From positions 6,401,501 through 6,465,500 of the forward strand of contig JAZGTH010000019.1 in assembly GCA_036877525.1 (NCBI GenBank): a stretch of 64,000 bases of DNA. The letters run 5' to 3'. Below the pieces are notes generated by a model. It saw only the letters and a program-made list of their open reading frames with translations. It was not told the DNA's origin and did not search any database. Of this stretch, positions 24,401-37,000 are shown piece by piece (position 1 is the stretch's first letter; the number at the start of each line of letters is the position of its first letter). The position numbers and the translations under genes were made by a program. This DNA comes from Chromobotia macracanthus. Lineage: Eukaryota > Chordata > Actinopteri > Cypriniformes > Botiidae.

Positions 24401-27400
24401 ATGTACACATTGCTTAGGAACTCCAGCTGCTTTCTCCCTATAAACGTCTACTAAACAAAACACTCAAATTGCATCACACAGACAGAGGACTCGTAATAAT
24501 GCAATGTGATTTGTTCCCATGCAAGTAATTAAATTATATAATTGCAAAAATTCTATTTTAGATATATCACATCTGTTTTTTGTCTGTTATGATTTAACAT
24601 GGTGGGAATTTTAATAAGAGTTGAACTTACCATGCTGTGCTGTTGTTTGGCGTTCACATTTGTAATAGCAGATGCTCTGCTTTGTCTGTCTGGGAAGAAA
24701 TGTTGTTTCTCTAAACTGTTTCCCTTTCCTCCCTTTTCACGTGGACCATCTGCCATCACGTCTAGAACTGGGCCTGCTCTGCATCATTTACTTGAGTTAT
24801 GCTGCTAAATACGCATGAGCTATATCAGCGCCAAACCATGAAGTGTCATTTCCATAATTCTGCCTTGAAATCATTGGCACCCGTGTTGATGTAGAGCCTG
24901 TGATTTCATTAACACTGAGAACTAACAGTGTTAAACATCATCACATTCTGCTGATCCTTTATTAACAGACAGTTATTAAGGATTAGAACTGTGCGAGATA
25001 AACACACGTGGATTGGATCACAAAGGCATTATTTTGTCTTGTGTAAACGCGTGTATTTGTTTGTTTTCAGTGAGAGATGTGGCCATACCTTCAGTGGAAC
25101 CCGCAGTCCAGTGTGTGTCTAAACCAACAGCCACGGCACCACCTGCCATGACAGCCCCTACTGCACCTGCCCCAGCTACAAAAACCCCACCTGCCAAAGA
25201 CAAAGAAGCCAACAAAAAGATGAAGTCTGAGAAGAAAGGTAATGGCAGTCTAGACTTGTCATGTGATCTGTTTGAGAAGTGGAGCTGTACAACAGTTTTC
25301 ATCACTGCAGTGGTAGTTTCCAGGCTGTGCTGTTGATTCATTTTCAACGGCATCGAAAACTATTGGCTTTCCTGCTGCGCCAATAGCACTTGGATAACCG
25401 AGATCATCTTTTTGAATTAGTGCGGAGAAAAGCACTTTGCATTATCATGAGCAAGATTTAGCAGAGTAATGAACCACTTTAAAGGTTTGAAGGAATATTT
25501 CACCCCAAAATAAAAATTCGAAGATTTACTTCATCTCCCTCATGCTGTTATTTTTCCATGGAAAACAAAAAATAATTTCTGAAGAAAAATCATGCAGATC
25601 TTGTCCAGTCCATGGAGCTTTGTAAAGGACCAAAAATACAGTATAAAATCACATAATAACATGCTAAATGTTTTCTGAACCCAACCCCCCGTAGCTCTAA
25701 ATGAACTACATTAGGATGTGTTATGTTTTATTATCTTTAATGAAGCATGACACACTTACTATGATTGTTGTACAAAAACATGCTGTGTGAAATGTCCCAT
25801 AGACTTCCATCACATGAGGGTCACAGTAAACACAATTTACTTCTTGTTTTCTTATAAAGGGGAAAGTCAGAATTAAAAGGATAGTTCCAGGAAAAACTGG
25901 GAATTCCATCATGATTCTCTCATCCTCACCTGGATGACTTTTATCCCTCCAAGGAGCATTCTTGTAAACTCTCTTACAATCTCATTTTTATATTTGGGTG
26001 AAGTAAAAGCTTGGTTTTAAAAGGCTTTGATTAAACCAGGAATAGGTCTTAGTTAAATCAAGTAGCTTTCAGTTAAGACAGCTCAAATATGCATTTTAGT
26101 CTGAGACTAGACTTAAGCCTTGTCTGGAAATCTACAGCCTGTCACCACCTCTCATATTTAACCCTGAATATCCCATTGAATTGAATTCACTGCCCACTTT
26201 TGTTAATGGCATCTCTATGCAGTTCAAATCAAGCCCGTTTTGGTTTCTAACCGACTTAAAAATCATCCAGATTTGTAGACGTCACTGTTGTCTGCAGGCT
26301 GTTGCGTTTCTTGTTTTTTCTGTCCTGAGGCAGAGCAGTTGAAATCAATCAGGTTTTTTACATGGTTCGTTATTATGTAAATGATTTTTGTTGCCGATCA
26401 GACGAGTTGGGAACGCATTGTTCCCAATGGATACAAGTACGGATCACTCATTGTTTTTTTTTGTTATTTATGGGCTGTAGTTTTGAGGACAAACAAGTTA
26501 ACTGTGGGCCAGATGTCAAATGCATGTATTAATCCTTCACAAAAACATCTCTCATTCAATGTGGATAAATGCTGTTTTCTTGAGGATGAGGCAGTATCAC
26601 ATGATTCCTCACATTTGGAAGACATTTAGATCTTCCACGTTTCCTGTCACACTTCATATGGTGCTGCATAATTAAATTAAAATTCAGCAGCATTATGGTT
26701 TCATGTGACTACAAAACCACAAATAGCTGCAGTTTGCACAAACAGTGCGAATACAAAGGTCATTTTCAGGGTAACTGAAGATGAGTTTGTTGAATTTGTC
26801 TTTTTTTTAGGATCAATCCAGTATGAACATCAACCCTTACTTTGGGCAGTAGATCGTGGGCAGAACATCATTTAGTTTTGACATAAATCATCACTTCCTA
26901 GTTTGCTGTCTAGTAGTAATATATACTAATAATAACAGTAATATATGAAAGGCACAGTTCACCCAAAAATGTAAAAGTCCTCCATCATGTACTCACCCTC
27001 ATGTCATGCCAAACCTGTGAATTTGTTCTTCTGTGGAACACAAAAGATATTTTGAGAAATGTCTCAGTTTTGTGCCGATGCAGTGGAACTCAGTGGGTGT
27101 TGTTTGGTTACCAGTATACTTCAAAATATCTTATTTTGTGTTCCTCAGAAGTAATAAAATTTTGGTTATAACCCATTAGGTCATACAGGTTTGGAATGGC
27201 ATGAGGTTGAGTATGATTGTTTTTGATCAAATTGTGCAGTCAGAATATCTGCAAATCGTTGTGCTGAGTGTTTTTCCCTGTAAGATTATACGCAATTGTA
27301 ACATTTTTAAAACTAAAAAAAAAAAAAAGCGGTGGCCTGAAACCGTGATAAAGTCACACTTGGACTGGACTGTTTGGAAACAAACATCATACTGGAGCCA

Positions 27401-30400
27401 TTGTTGGCAGAATTGTTTTCACTTTTGGGAAAAGCTCGGAATCAGAACAGAGATGACGGGCCGGCTTTCCAGTTGTAGATTATTAAAAGTATCCCAAGAA
27501 GTCCTCAGGGAACATTATCCAAAAGCTAAAAATAACTTTCAAAAGAGTCACATTTTAAAGCAGCTCACAAACTGAAAGCACATTTCCTCCGAGTGGACGT
27601 GTAATAAAACCGCAGTATGACACAACTTGGGCTGGGGTCTTTATGAACATGCTTATTATAGCACATCATACACAGTTTGTACCTTTTCATGGGTGACTTA
27701 TCAACGTTTATGGTGTGCTAGACAGTGAGTCATTTAACTTTTGCGACAGCAGCCATCTTTGGGTACTGATTAGTGAACACAGAGAAATGTCAGCGCAAAA
27801 AACATCCCGTACTGACGTTCTGCATTGGTGTGCTTTTTGGACCAGGTGAGAAGAAGGAGAAAGCGGCAGCTCCGCCCCAGGAGGACACGAAGGTGGACGT
27901 GTCCCGTCTGGATCTCCGGGTGGGCTGCATCATCAGTGCCAAGAAGCATCCGGATGCAGACTCGCTGTACGTGGAGCAGGTGGATGTTGGGGAAGCGGCT
28001 CCGCGCACGGTCGTCAGCGGACTGGTCAAACACATCCCTCTCGAGCAGGTACTGAACCATCTGTCCCGACGCTTGTGTTGCCGGCCCGTTAGGTCCATAT
28101 GAACCAAGTTACAACCCATTACTTAATGTGATTAAAAAAAAATCTGATAAAATGCAGTTATTTAAACATTGAAGGCGTAATTTATGCACACATTCGGTCA
28201 TTAAATTTACCGTAAAATTCATTCATTCACTCATATGTTGTTCCAGTCCTGTTTAAACCCATTTTTTCTATTTTATGTAGTATGGGGTAAATTTGCCGTC
28301 CGGTTGTATTTGTGTCTTTGTAGTTTAAATGGTTAGGAATCATAACAACATAATCAAACATAAAATGTCATTTTATTATGCATTGCATCACAGAGTAAAC
28401 GAATCATATTTTATTAGTCTTTGTAATCAAGCTATTATTTACATCCCTACTGGACTGGATCTGTTGGAATAGTCTGAAATAACGTATAACTTGCCTGTGT
28501 CTTTGTTTGCCAGAAAGAATGCAACTCTTGTTAATTAGGTGTTATGTGTCAGATTATTTTGAAAGGGTATATTTCAGTTTTATTGTTTCATATAAAACGT
28601 ACACTGCCATGCCTCACACAGGTCCATAAATCTGCTCTGTGTAGACTGCACAGTGTAGTATTTTCCAGAACTCTGAGTTTATGATTTGTTTAGGGGACTC
28701 CAAGCAGTACATCAGAAATTGTAATGACATCTATAAAAGGCATCTGTTTCCCTCATTCAGTTAATCGGTTTGGGTTTCCCCCTCTGGTTGTGACTAAATT
28801 ACAGTTGTTTTAACAGAACATGCGTTTGTGCATTTAGAGTTAGATAATGATGAATGTCTACAGTTTGTTCTGGGTTTTAAGTGGGTGAGGTGATTTAAAA
28901 GTGTTTAATTTATTAACTTTTTATTTTTATAAACAGGTCAAGTGTTCTTCAGATGCTTTTTGGAACACTGCATAACTTATAGGCTAATCTTTTGTGGGTG
29001 GGTTCTCATAGGCACTTTCTATTAATAAACTACGCTGTGATATCCCATGGCTTTTATGCATTTTGTCTAATTTTGATGTTTATTTAACATTTAAAATAAC
29101 ACAATCAAGATTTTTTAAGCATTTTTTATGCATTTTTAGACGTCGCAAATTTTCGCAACAGTGCTGCAAAAAGTGCAAAGCTCATAAAACCGTATTTACT
29201 GTATGGAAAGTGCCAACATATTTAAATTATAGTATTACGTTTAACTGCCCAGAGATCTTGAATACTCTTGGGCTGTAAAGAGCAATAAGCTGTTTTATGT
29301 TCAATTTCTCCGTCTTCAGATGCAGAATCGTATGGCTGTGCTCCTTTGCAACCTGAAGCCTGCCAAGATGAGAGGCGTGTTGTCCCAAGCTATGGTCATG
29401 TGTGCCAGCTCTCCAGAGAAGGTGGAAATCCTGGATCCCCCGAGCGGAGCCGTGCCTGGAGACAGGGTTTCTGTCCAGGGCTTCCCAGGTAACTTTCGCT
29501 ATTTATGCATTGAAACTCGAGATTATTATGCAGCAGTCCAATGACATGGCGGTATGTTTCATTTAGTCCATCTGAGTGCCTTTTATTATAGTGAGCATAC
29601 TCAAATCTCATCATTCTGAAAGACTGATTTACTGCTGCTTTCTGCTAAAGCAGTAAATTAAGGCCCACAGACAGTTCAAAAACCGTCTGATGCAAGAGCC
29701 ATTTTCCAAAATGACAAGCTCCAAAACTCATTTGGCTGCACGGAGTCAACTGATTTTCACAAGTCAGGTTGCAGAGGTTTTTATTAGTCCCCTAAGAATC
29801 GTAGTTAGTTTAGTTTAATCAAGTGTTTAGTTGCTAGGCTGCTAAAATAAACACTATGTTTGCACGGTTCATGGGCTCAAATCTTTAAAAGTAATTCAGC
29901 ACAACTTTGGATTGGTGGGCCAATCAGAAATTATGTTTCTGTTCAGCTACTAAAGAATGGTGCCCTGCCAATGACAAGGCCATGGTACTTCTGAAAGCCT
30001 CTGTGATTCTATTAAATTGTTTTGTGTTTGCTGCACGTCTGTATCTGGTCTCATTAAAACTGATGGGGACAGACTGTACCCACAGAACCATTGTTTGATT
30101 AAACTAGTAGAGTAGGGAAAGAATTCATGCTATTTTACCACAGCGTTAAACTGATAAACCAATATCAGTAGCTTTATAAAAAGGTTTTATTAGTTAAGAA
30201 TTAGAAATAATTCACCTTAAAATAAAAATTGTAGTTTCAGACCTGTCACTTCCTTTCTTCTGCCAAACACAAAAGAAGATATTTCAAAGAAAGTCAGCCA
30301 ATTTTGTCTGTATAAGAAGTTATTGACCTCCATTACATACTAATTCATCTTCTGTGTTTGTATTGCTCCAGGTGAGCCCGACAAGGAATTGAACCCAAAG

Positions 30401-30538
30401 AAGAAAGTGTGGGAGCAAGTGCAGCCGGATTTGCGCACTGATGACCAATGTGTGGCCACTTATAAGGGAGCTGCCTTTGAGGTCACTGGCAAAGGGGTGT
30501 GCAAGGCCCAGACCATGATCAACAGCAGCATCAAATAA
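21407..30538 (+). CDS. aimp1: aimp1, multi-tRNA-synthetase complex scaffold p43 / EMAP II precursor
   Basis: Exons: leader plus AT of the start codon ending at 21408; 23599-23732; 24105-24218; 25071-25238; 27846-28048; 29320-29488; 30372-30538 (TAA at 30536-30538). All junctions are GT-AG and in phase, giving 318 residues in the long form, or 309 from the internal ATG at 23624 (human p43: 312). Residues about 18-85 form a leucine-rich coiled coil (LMRLEQKAVEADQIIEYL). Residues 84-152 are a Pro/Ala/Lys-rich linker, and about 153-318 form the EMAP II OB-fold tRNA-binding domain (VDVSRLDLRVG, HPDADSLYVEQVDVGE, LKPAKMRGVLSQAMVMCAS). Known role: it anchors arginyl- and glutaminyl-tRNA synthetases and binds tRNA in the cytosol; the secreted C-terminal part acts as a cytokine in mammals. 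It is transcribed divergently from tbck. Confidence 0.96.
21454..21503. repeat. (TAATG)n pentanucleotide repeat
   Basis: About ten perfect copies of the five-base unit TAATG just inside aimp1 intron 1, some 45 nt after the donor. Confidence 0.9.
21599..21987. repeat. Long CTGC/CTGT/CTAT tetranucleotide microsatellite
   Basis: Nearly 390 nt of CTGY-type tetranucleotides: runs of CTGC, CTGT, CTAT and CTAC mixed in no fixed order. They form an accidental open frame rich in C, L, S and P that is not a gene. It lies in aimp1 intron 1. The mixing of variants suggests an old, internally edited array and not a recent pure expansion. Confidence 0.95.
25490..25990. mobile_element. Two fragments of the MITE-like repeat family
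   Basis: Fragment one (about 25490-25640) begins 'ggaatatttcaccccaaaat' and continues with 'ttacttcatctccctcatg'. Fragment two (about 25870-25990) has 'aaggatagttccaggaaaa' then 'ctcatcctcacctggatg'. Both are diverged copies of the family seen at 26950 and lie in aimp1 intron 4. Between them is ordinary AT-rich intron. Confidence 0.5.
26020..26135. repeat. Dispersed repeat fragment (also near 58735-58815)
   Basis: 'aaaggctttgattaaaccag', 'ataggtcttagttaaatcaa' and 'ctgagactagacttaagcct' occur here. A similar set ('aaactagactgaacc', 'ggcttaatttgagcctagtc') occurs at about 58735-58815. Both look like copies of one fish repeat, probably a DNA element. Low information on family. Confidence 0.4.
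26950..27215. mobile_element. MITE-like element with long inverted repeats, near complete
   Basis: The left arm reads 'cacagttcacccaaaaatg' followed by 'ctcaccctcatgtcatgcc' and 'aaacctg'. The right arm is its reverse complement with a few changes ('caggtttggaatggcatgag', then 'gttgagtatgat'). The centre holds 'ttctgtggaacacaaaagat' and its inverted partner 'tgtgttcctcagaag'. There is no coding capacity, so this is a non-autonomous DNA transposon. It lies in aimp1 intron 4. The source family was not determined. Confidence 0.75.
27846..30538 (+). other. aimp1: aimp1 exons 5-7: EMAP II / tRNA-binding domain
   Basis: Three exons encode the C-terminal ~165 residues: an OB-fold related to Arc1p and the TyrRS C-terminus, plus the pseudo-dimer extension specific to EMAP II (from about FPGEPDKELNPKKKVWEQ to the end). 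The block is very close to the mammalian one and ends in SSIK, against human SGIK. Exon 6 begins with a methionine codon that is internal to the protein and not a start. Introns 5 and 6 hold repeat fragments but no other gene that I can see. Confidence 0.9.
30205..30350 (+). mobile_element. MITE-like cyprinid repeat, left half
   Basis: It has 'aattcaccttaaaataaaaat', 'agacctgtcact', 'ccaaacacaaaagaagatat' and 'gacctccattacata' in the same order as the left half of the element at 26950. It ends about 20 nt before aimp1 exon 7, so part of the acceptor-side intron comes from the repeat. Confidence 0.6.
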
Positions 30539-30652
30539 TAGTCCTGCGAACACCAGCTGCTTTCTGCCAGAACGTTCTTCTGTAAGAAGGGGAGGGGCTT
30601 ATTGCTGAACCTCTAGACCTCATACATTGCAATTATGGAAGGAAAAACAATT

Positions 30653-30658
30653 AATAAA
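30653..30658 (+). terminator. aimp1: aimp1 poly(A) signal
   Basis: A canonical AATAAA lies 115 nt after the aimp1 stop codon, followed within 40 nt by the GT-rich stretch 'tgagtgtctgtctgt'. This gives a short 3' UTR of about 140 nt. Confidence 0.75.
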
Positions 30659-31679
30659 GTATTTGAATAATACTCCTTGAGTGTCTGTCTGTAAGCCACC
30701 TTCTTAACCAAACCTGTATTTCATATGTCCACCTTTCAATAGATGTATTTGTTTGGAAAACAGTTTAAAGGCAAAACAATTTTTAAACAGTCATAAAAAA
30801 GCAAAATGTTACTAACAGATGTAAAATAAGTTCATTATTGTACGGGAATGTGGGGGTGAACAGGATAGTCACGACCCTCATGATTCACAACTGTAACAGA
30901 ATAATTCTGTTTAACAGGATTTTGGATGTCATTCATTTCCTCTATCTTAATCACTTATGTCTGAGCTTATTTCATTTAATTTGAATGTCCCTAATCACAT
31001 CCAGTTTGGGTAGGTAGGTCTCTATGATATAATCACCTGAACGTTTAATAATTGCACAGAAGGTTTTTGTAGTTGAAATACACCACAGCTAGTATATTGT
31101 GGACTTGTATAGTATATTCCATGTTTAACCAACACTCATCTTTAATTATTAAATCACCCCATCTGGACATCAAGATGTCGGGTCAGGATGGTGAAAGCAG
31201 AGTTCCTTTGAGGACTTCCTTGAAGGTTTCAGAATTTGTTTTCCAAACTCTGGCAGAGTTGTCAAACACAGTTTCAGGAATCTGTGCAGCATTCCACTTG
31301 AAGGACAGATGACGGCTGGAATCTGATGGTTATGAACATCGCATGAGCTCTAATGGGGCATACGAGTGCCAGTTTCATGATTATTTGGTTTTATAGAGCA
31401 ATTGTGCTTTATGAGAGGTAATGATTAAGATTTAGAGCTGATGCAGAGGCCAAAAACAGCCTCACTGCAGCAACTCAATTATCAGTGTTTTTGTTTACTA
31501 AATTCCCTCTGGGTTTGTCGTTTTAATCCTTTAATCTCTTGCTCTTGTAAATGTTTTATTTAAAGGACCAAAAGATTTCATTGATGTGCTTTAATGTGTG
31601 TTTGGACATAGAACATCAGAGCAGTGAAGTCTCGCCAAGTCACCCAAAATCCAGAGTCTTATTTCTTAATTTCTTTGTA

Positions 31680-31700
31680 GCTATATATATATATATATAG
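31680..31700. repeat. (TA)n tract
   Basis: A short 'tatatatatatatatata' run in the intergenic stretch after aimp1. No other feature is attached. Confidence 0.7.
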
Positions 31701-33934
31701 TTTTATAAATAATAAATAATGACATCATCATAGCTGTTACGTACATTACATTTCTATAATAGTTAAGTTGATTGTTTGATTTACTGGTATGGAAACGTTG
31801 TGTTGACTTGTAAAAGGGTGCGCTCGCTTCTTCATGTGGCTTTCGAATAACCCTTCAGAAGGCTTGTCCACTGTCAACTCTTGCTGTTGCTCAACAGTTT
31901 TTGTTGTTTGCTGTTGCTCAATATGCAGCGTTCTCTGATCACAAATTTGTTACACATTTGTGTGCTCATTTGTGGTTGACTGTTGTGACAACTTCCAGCC
32001 ACAATAAGGCTATATCCTAGAGTCATGTCAATTTTTCCATATCACATACACACAACAGCAAACAAATCTGTTGTTTGGAATTTCTCTCCCAATGTGACAT
32101 TGAAGTCATTAGCTTGAAGCATAAAGATGAGAGTCATTGATTTTTAAACGGGATATCATTAAAACTAACTCAATCAAAACACATGGCTAATGAATGATCA
32201 TTTTGGGCATTGCCTCAAAGTAAATAAGTCCTGATCGTGAGTTTATCGAAGTTTAACGCACGTCGCACGTTGTATTCAAAATGCACATGACTGATCATTG
32301 AGGAAAATACACTTACATTTCCAAGCCAGTAAAACTCTTTAAAGGTCCTCTAAGGGTCTTTAAATAATTCATGGGAATAATCTTTGCAAATATTAGACTT
32401 TAATGACGGACAGGAAAACACGAGTGAGAGATCAGGATGTTTGGCTGCCGTTGAAGGGGAAGTTTGGAGCACGTTATTATGTGTGTGGTTTCATAGTTCA
32501 GCAGTACACAGTGAACAGCCATTAAATCACAAGAAATCTGTCGGCCGTGCTGAAACAGAACTGACCTCCACATTCTGATAACTTTTGCTCACAAAAGCGG
32601 CATAATGTTCTGTGGAGATGTCATTAAAAAGTCAGGACATTAAAAGTCTGGGTTCCTGTGTAAAGTGGATTTGGCAAAGTTAGGCCTGTATGACATGTGA
32701 ATGGGGTCGTTTCTACATATTCATGTTCCCATCATGTTTTAATCTGGAGCAAAATATTACACTCACAATGTTTTTAAAATGTAGTAGTTTGTTTTCATTT
32801 ATCACCATCACAAAGTTACAATCTGTTTAAAACATAAAATTGTTATGAAATGTAGCCGAAAGCTCAAATTATAAATTATTATTAAAAACGTCGCAAATTG
32901 GGGTAGGATAAGAAAACCGTGAACTCTGATCTATGGGAGCACAATAGATTTCATTTTCACTTTCCATCCTGTTCCATGTTAATTTAACAAAAATCCAGTT
33001 GCTTGATATCATTATCTAGGATGTGACGTCAGAAAAACAAACACAAATATCTGTAAGTATTAGTAAGAGATGTGATTTATTCTACGTTTTCTGGTATTGA
33101 TTAGTTTGTCTTGCTCTATAACATTCAATTCGGTGTCCCAAAATCTGTATATTATCAAAATGCCAAAGGTTGGTTTAAAAGTCCACATTTTTAAGCCCAA
33201 ACCTTTTAAGTCGACACTCTCCTGTAAACTAACAATAAAGACTGAATTGCCTCAGCTTGAGCCTTATAAAAATACCTCCCTAAATTTCATATTGTATATT
33301 TTTAATAAAACAATGCTTTGAAGGCACTCCATGACAGTGAAGAGTGAGAACAAGAAACTTTCCAGGCTTTGCGTAAAGACGAGAGAGTCTCATTTCTGTG
33401 GTTCTGAATCTCTTTTAGAACATCATGAATCAAGCACTAACTTTAGCACTGCATGTGTTGCAGTGATTTAGACACTCAGAGAGGTTTATGCTCAAAGTGC
33501 GTGTCCCCTTGTCAGGCAGCTGGAAGGCAGAGGGTATGACAAACTGTGTAATTGAATTAAATCTGGTTAAATCCTGCACACAGCCCACATAGCAGGGGGT
33601 GTTTACCAATTAGTGAACACTCATCGCTGTTCTTCTGAATGCGACAGAAGGCAGAGAGCTATGACAGTTCTTGTTCTCATGACACGACTGCTACAGTCAG
33701 CTGCCCCAGGCCTCTCTTACATCACAAAACTGATGCTCTCGCTCTTCTCACGCGTGTCCATGAAGCAACACTTTTCCTCAGATGAGTTGCCATGACGATC
33801 ACAGGAGGGCATAGCCTAACCATCAATGATCTCTATGGCAACTGAGAAATTGCTGTGATAAAAGGAATCAAGGCAGGGATATGGTACGCTCTTTATTATG
33901 TATAATAATAAAACATACTTAAAATGCAACCTCG

Positions 33935-34075
33935 GCATTTAACCCATACTGGTGAGTAGTAAACGCAGTGGGGGAGCAACTGGGGGAAGAGGGCCCCTCA
34001 TTCGTTTCCTGCCAGCATTGAGACTCGAACCTGAAACCTTTGGGTTACAAGTCTGACTCTTAGACTGTAAAGACC
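33935..34075 (-). mobile_element. SINE fragment, reverse orientation
   Basis: Read on the minus strand, a tRNA-like head with a box B sequence (GGTTCGAGTCT, near 34030-34020) is followed by 'gccctcttcccccagttgct' and ends near 'gggttaaatgccgag'. This is the same general layout as the SINE at 11.4 kb. Confidence 0.6.
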
Positions 34076-37000
34076 CAGGACACACAAAGGAGACTTTATA
34101 ATGGTCTGATTTACATTCATTCGCCTGACAGGCTCTTTAATCCAAAGCAATTTACAATTTAAAGGCACAATGTGTAATTTTCGCCACTAGAGGTCGCGTT
34201 TTCAAAACAATAATAAAGACTGAATATAAAGAATATATGAGAATATATGAATATAAAGTTTAATGCTCCATTATTACTGATATGTGAATTGGTGGGTTAA
34301 CGCTGCAGTTTTAAGTGTTCATATGAATGTACTCACAGTATTTGCAATAAGGTTTACTATTCATGTTAAAAACATGATTGTATTGTATTTAATTGCACTG
34401 CCATAGACTTTACCGGACTTAATAAATAACATTAACTACAGAAGTACAAACCAAATGCAATATTAAATGTACAGTTACATTAGAATTACCCACACAGAAT
34501 ACACAGGAAATAAGTAATGCTGCAATAAGTAATGCTGTAATAAGTAATGTAAACGCGGATATGACGTCATTGACAGGCGACAGGTGATCTAAAATTGTGA
34601 ATTTCTCTGGAAATGCAAATACTTAGAAGTACGCAGCTGAAACAAAACGTATAACACTGCGCAAGTCGTTTTTGAATACTTTGAATACAAAAATCACACA
34701 TATTGTGCCTTCGATTAGAAGTCACACTTCATACTTCATACAGTACAGCCCCAAAGCGTCCGTGTTACGCTCTTAACCGAGAGCACTAGCATAACATCAG
34801 CTCTTGTGTTAGGGTATTCCCGTTAGTAAATCTGGAGGGGCATAATTAGTGGAAAACAAGGCCTTCACTGTCCCGCAGGTGAAGACGAGCACATTTCCGG
34901 TTGACGGTCAGAAATCTTTGGACGGCTGTAGCTTTCTCTGTGGTTTCAGGTTCCAGACCTCCACAGAGGGTTTCTGTGTCAGATCTGAGGGTCTCTGCCA
35001 GTTACCACACTGTGGGTTAGCCTGATGTGTTCTCGGGTTGGTGAACAGAACCCACACACGCTCACTACATAATCTGAGAAATGTTTGAGCACACTAAAGG
35101 CCTGCGGTCTTATGTTCTTACAGACCGTTTGAACCCTCTTACCGGGATTTTCCAAAGATGTACTTCGCATATGAAATTCATTTTTCAAACGTGTTTGTGG
35201 CCAATTACCATAATGCGCAGTGTAATACTGTAAGTGATATTATTACAGTTAGTCCTGTAAATCCAGCTTTGTTATGTTACACTTGCTATACCCAGCGGGG
35301 CAGCTGCTTTGACAATAAACAAAGACAGAATTATTGATGCCCGCAAAATGCCACTGCCAAATCATAAGTGATGGCTTTGTTTGCCACAATTTGTCTGTTA
35401 TGGTTTGGGAAACCCCAAACCAAATCAAAAATATAACAGAGCTCTCATTCTCCAGACACGGGACGAAATATGTCTGTACGTTTATATGCTGTTAACTTTT
35501 AAAACAGCAACGTTTCAGCTTTGAAATTAACTGGAGATGATCCCTAGAGTGTTTTTGCACTATTTTATGTTACCACAATTATGACATCACATTATCACTC
35601 ACTAAAGCCACCTGTCTTCAGACCATAATTCAATACTTAATATAATACTTCACATATGTGTAGGTCAGTGTGTGTAAAGTAACATTACTACTATGTCTTG
35701 ACAAATTTATTTTAGAAATACTCCTCTTTTATATTTATGGAAACAGCCAATATCTAAGTCAGCCCTCATCCTAAAGGCCCTTGTTAGTTGTTTGCCTTGA
35801 TGAGTGTAAAAGTTTTTTCTTTTAAAAATGTATGCAATAGTGCTTACATTTTCTGTGTCACAGCCATGATACAGTACATCTACTCCATTATAAACATTTT
35901 GGATGTTTAAATGTTCTTTTTAATATAAGAGGGTGATGGACATAGTTCATAACCCCAGAAAAATAAAAGGGCAACTGAAATTACTACTAATGTGCAAACT
36001 GTGGTTATTTTGTGATGAACGGTCAGCTGTTAACCCTATCAGATTTTCTGTCTGAATTTGTCAGTTCAATAAATGAAGCTGATCGTCAATTCATTAGTAT
36101 TGTCAATATTTCTAATAGCCCACATTGACCCATATTAATTGGTAACAATGAAATACAAAACAGGCAATCTGTGGATTGTGCTGGTACTGAAGAATAAGAT
36201 TTTAAGGATAGAATCAAAGACAAATAGGAGCCATTTTGGAGCCATTTTGACCTTTTCGTCTGTCATCCAGTGGAATGTTTTTGGAATCTCATAGTAGACT
36301 TGAGACTGCAGCTGAGATCTGATGCACTGTATCTTCATGATAAAGACAGAGATGAATCTGGAATACAGACGTTTGGAAAGAACTAGAAAAAGAAATAAAA
36401 ACCAGTCGTCTTGCTGTTTGAGACTGTGTCCTGTTTTGATCTTCCTGTGGCTGTGAATGATGAGCACTTGAAAAGAAGCAGACAAACATATTTGTCCTGA
36501 ACCTTTATGAATTTTGTTGCTGTTTTACATTAAATCCTGATGATGAAAATCTTGGAAAATCCACATCACTGTTTTCTGTAACCAGATGAACAGGGCACAA
36601 CATTTAACCTGCACTTGTCAGGATACTTTTCCAACCAAATAAAGATTAACTGACTGGAACGTCTTTAACTGATTTGTTAAAGAAAAGCTAATTTTATATG
36701 ACCGTGGCTCTGTACCAAACCTAGTGAGCTGCCTACCAAGACAGCATTTCAAGGCATCAAAGGCTCGCTCCAGAAATAAAAGCTGTTCAAAAAATTAGAT
36801 GCCTTCTGAGGTCTCAAGTCTACTATGTATGTGTTTACATACATACATACTTAGTGAACAAGAAAATCCCAGAATGCATTGTGACATAGGATAGTATAGG
36901 ATAGTAAAAAGGGGAAAAGGATGAAAAAATGATTTTGAGAATTGCAAATAGTCTTAATCACTCTAGAAACGACTGTAACAATGTGCTAAAATCGAACAAT

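Noticed and set aside
25018..25353. A 111-codon minus-strand protein
   Set aside because: It is antisense to aimp1 exon 4 and reflects the skewed Pro/Ala codons of that exon.
27770..28119. Minus-strand frames of about 100 codons
   Set aside because: They are shadows of aimp1 exon 5, whose plus-strand frame is clearly the conserved one.
34187..34200. A second CTCF site (ccactagaggtcgc)
   Set aside because: It breaks the consensus at a fixed G and lies in what looks like a dispersed fish repeat.
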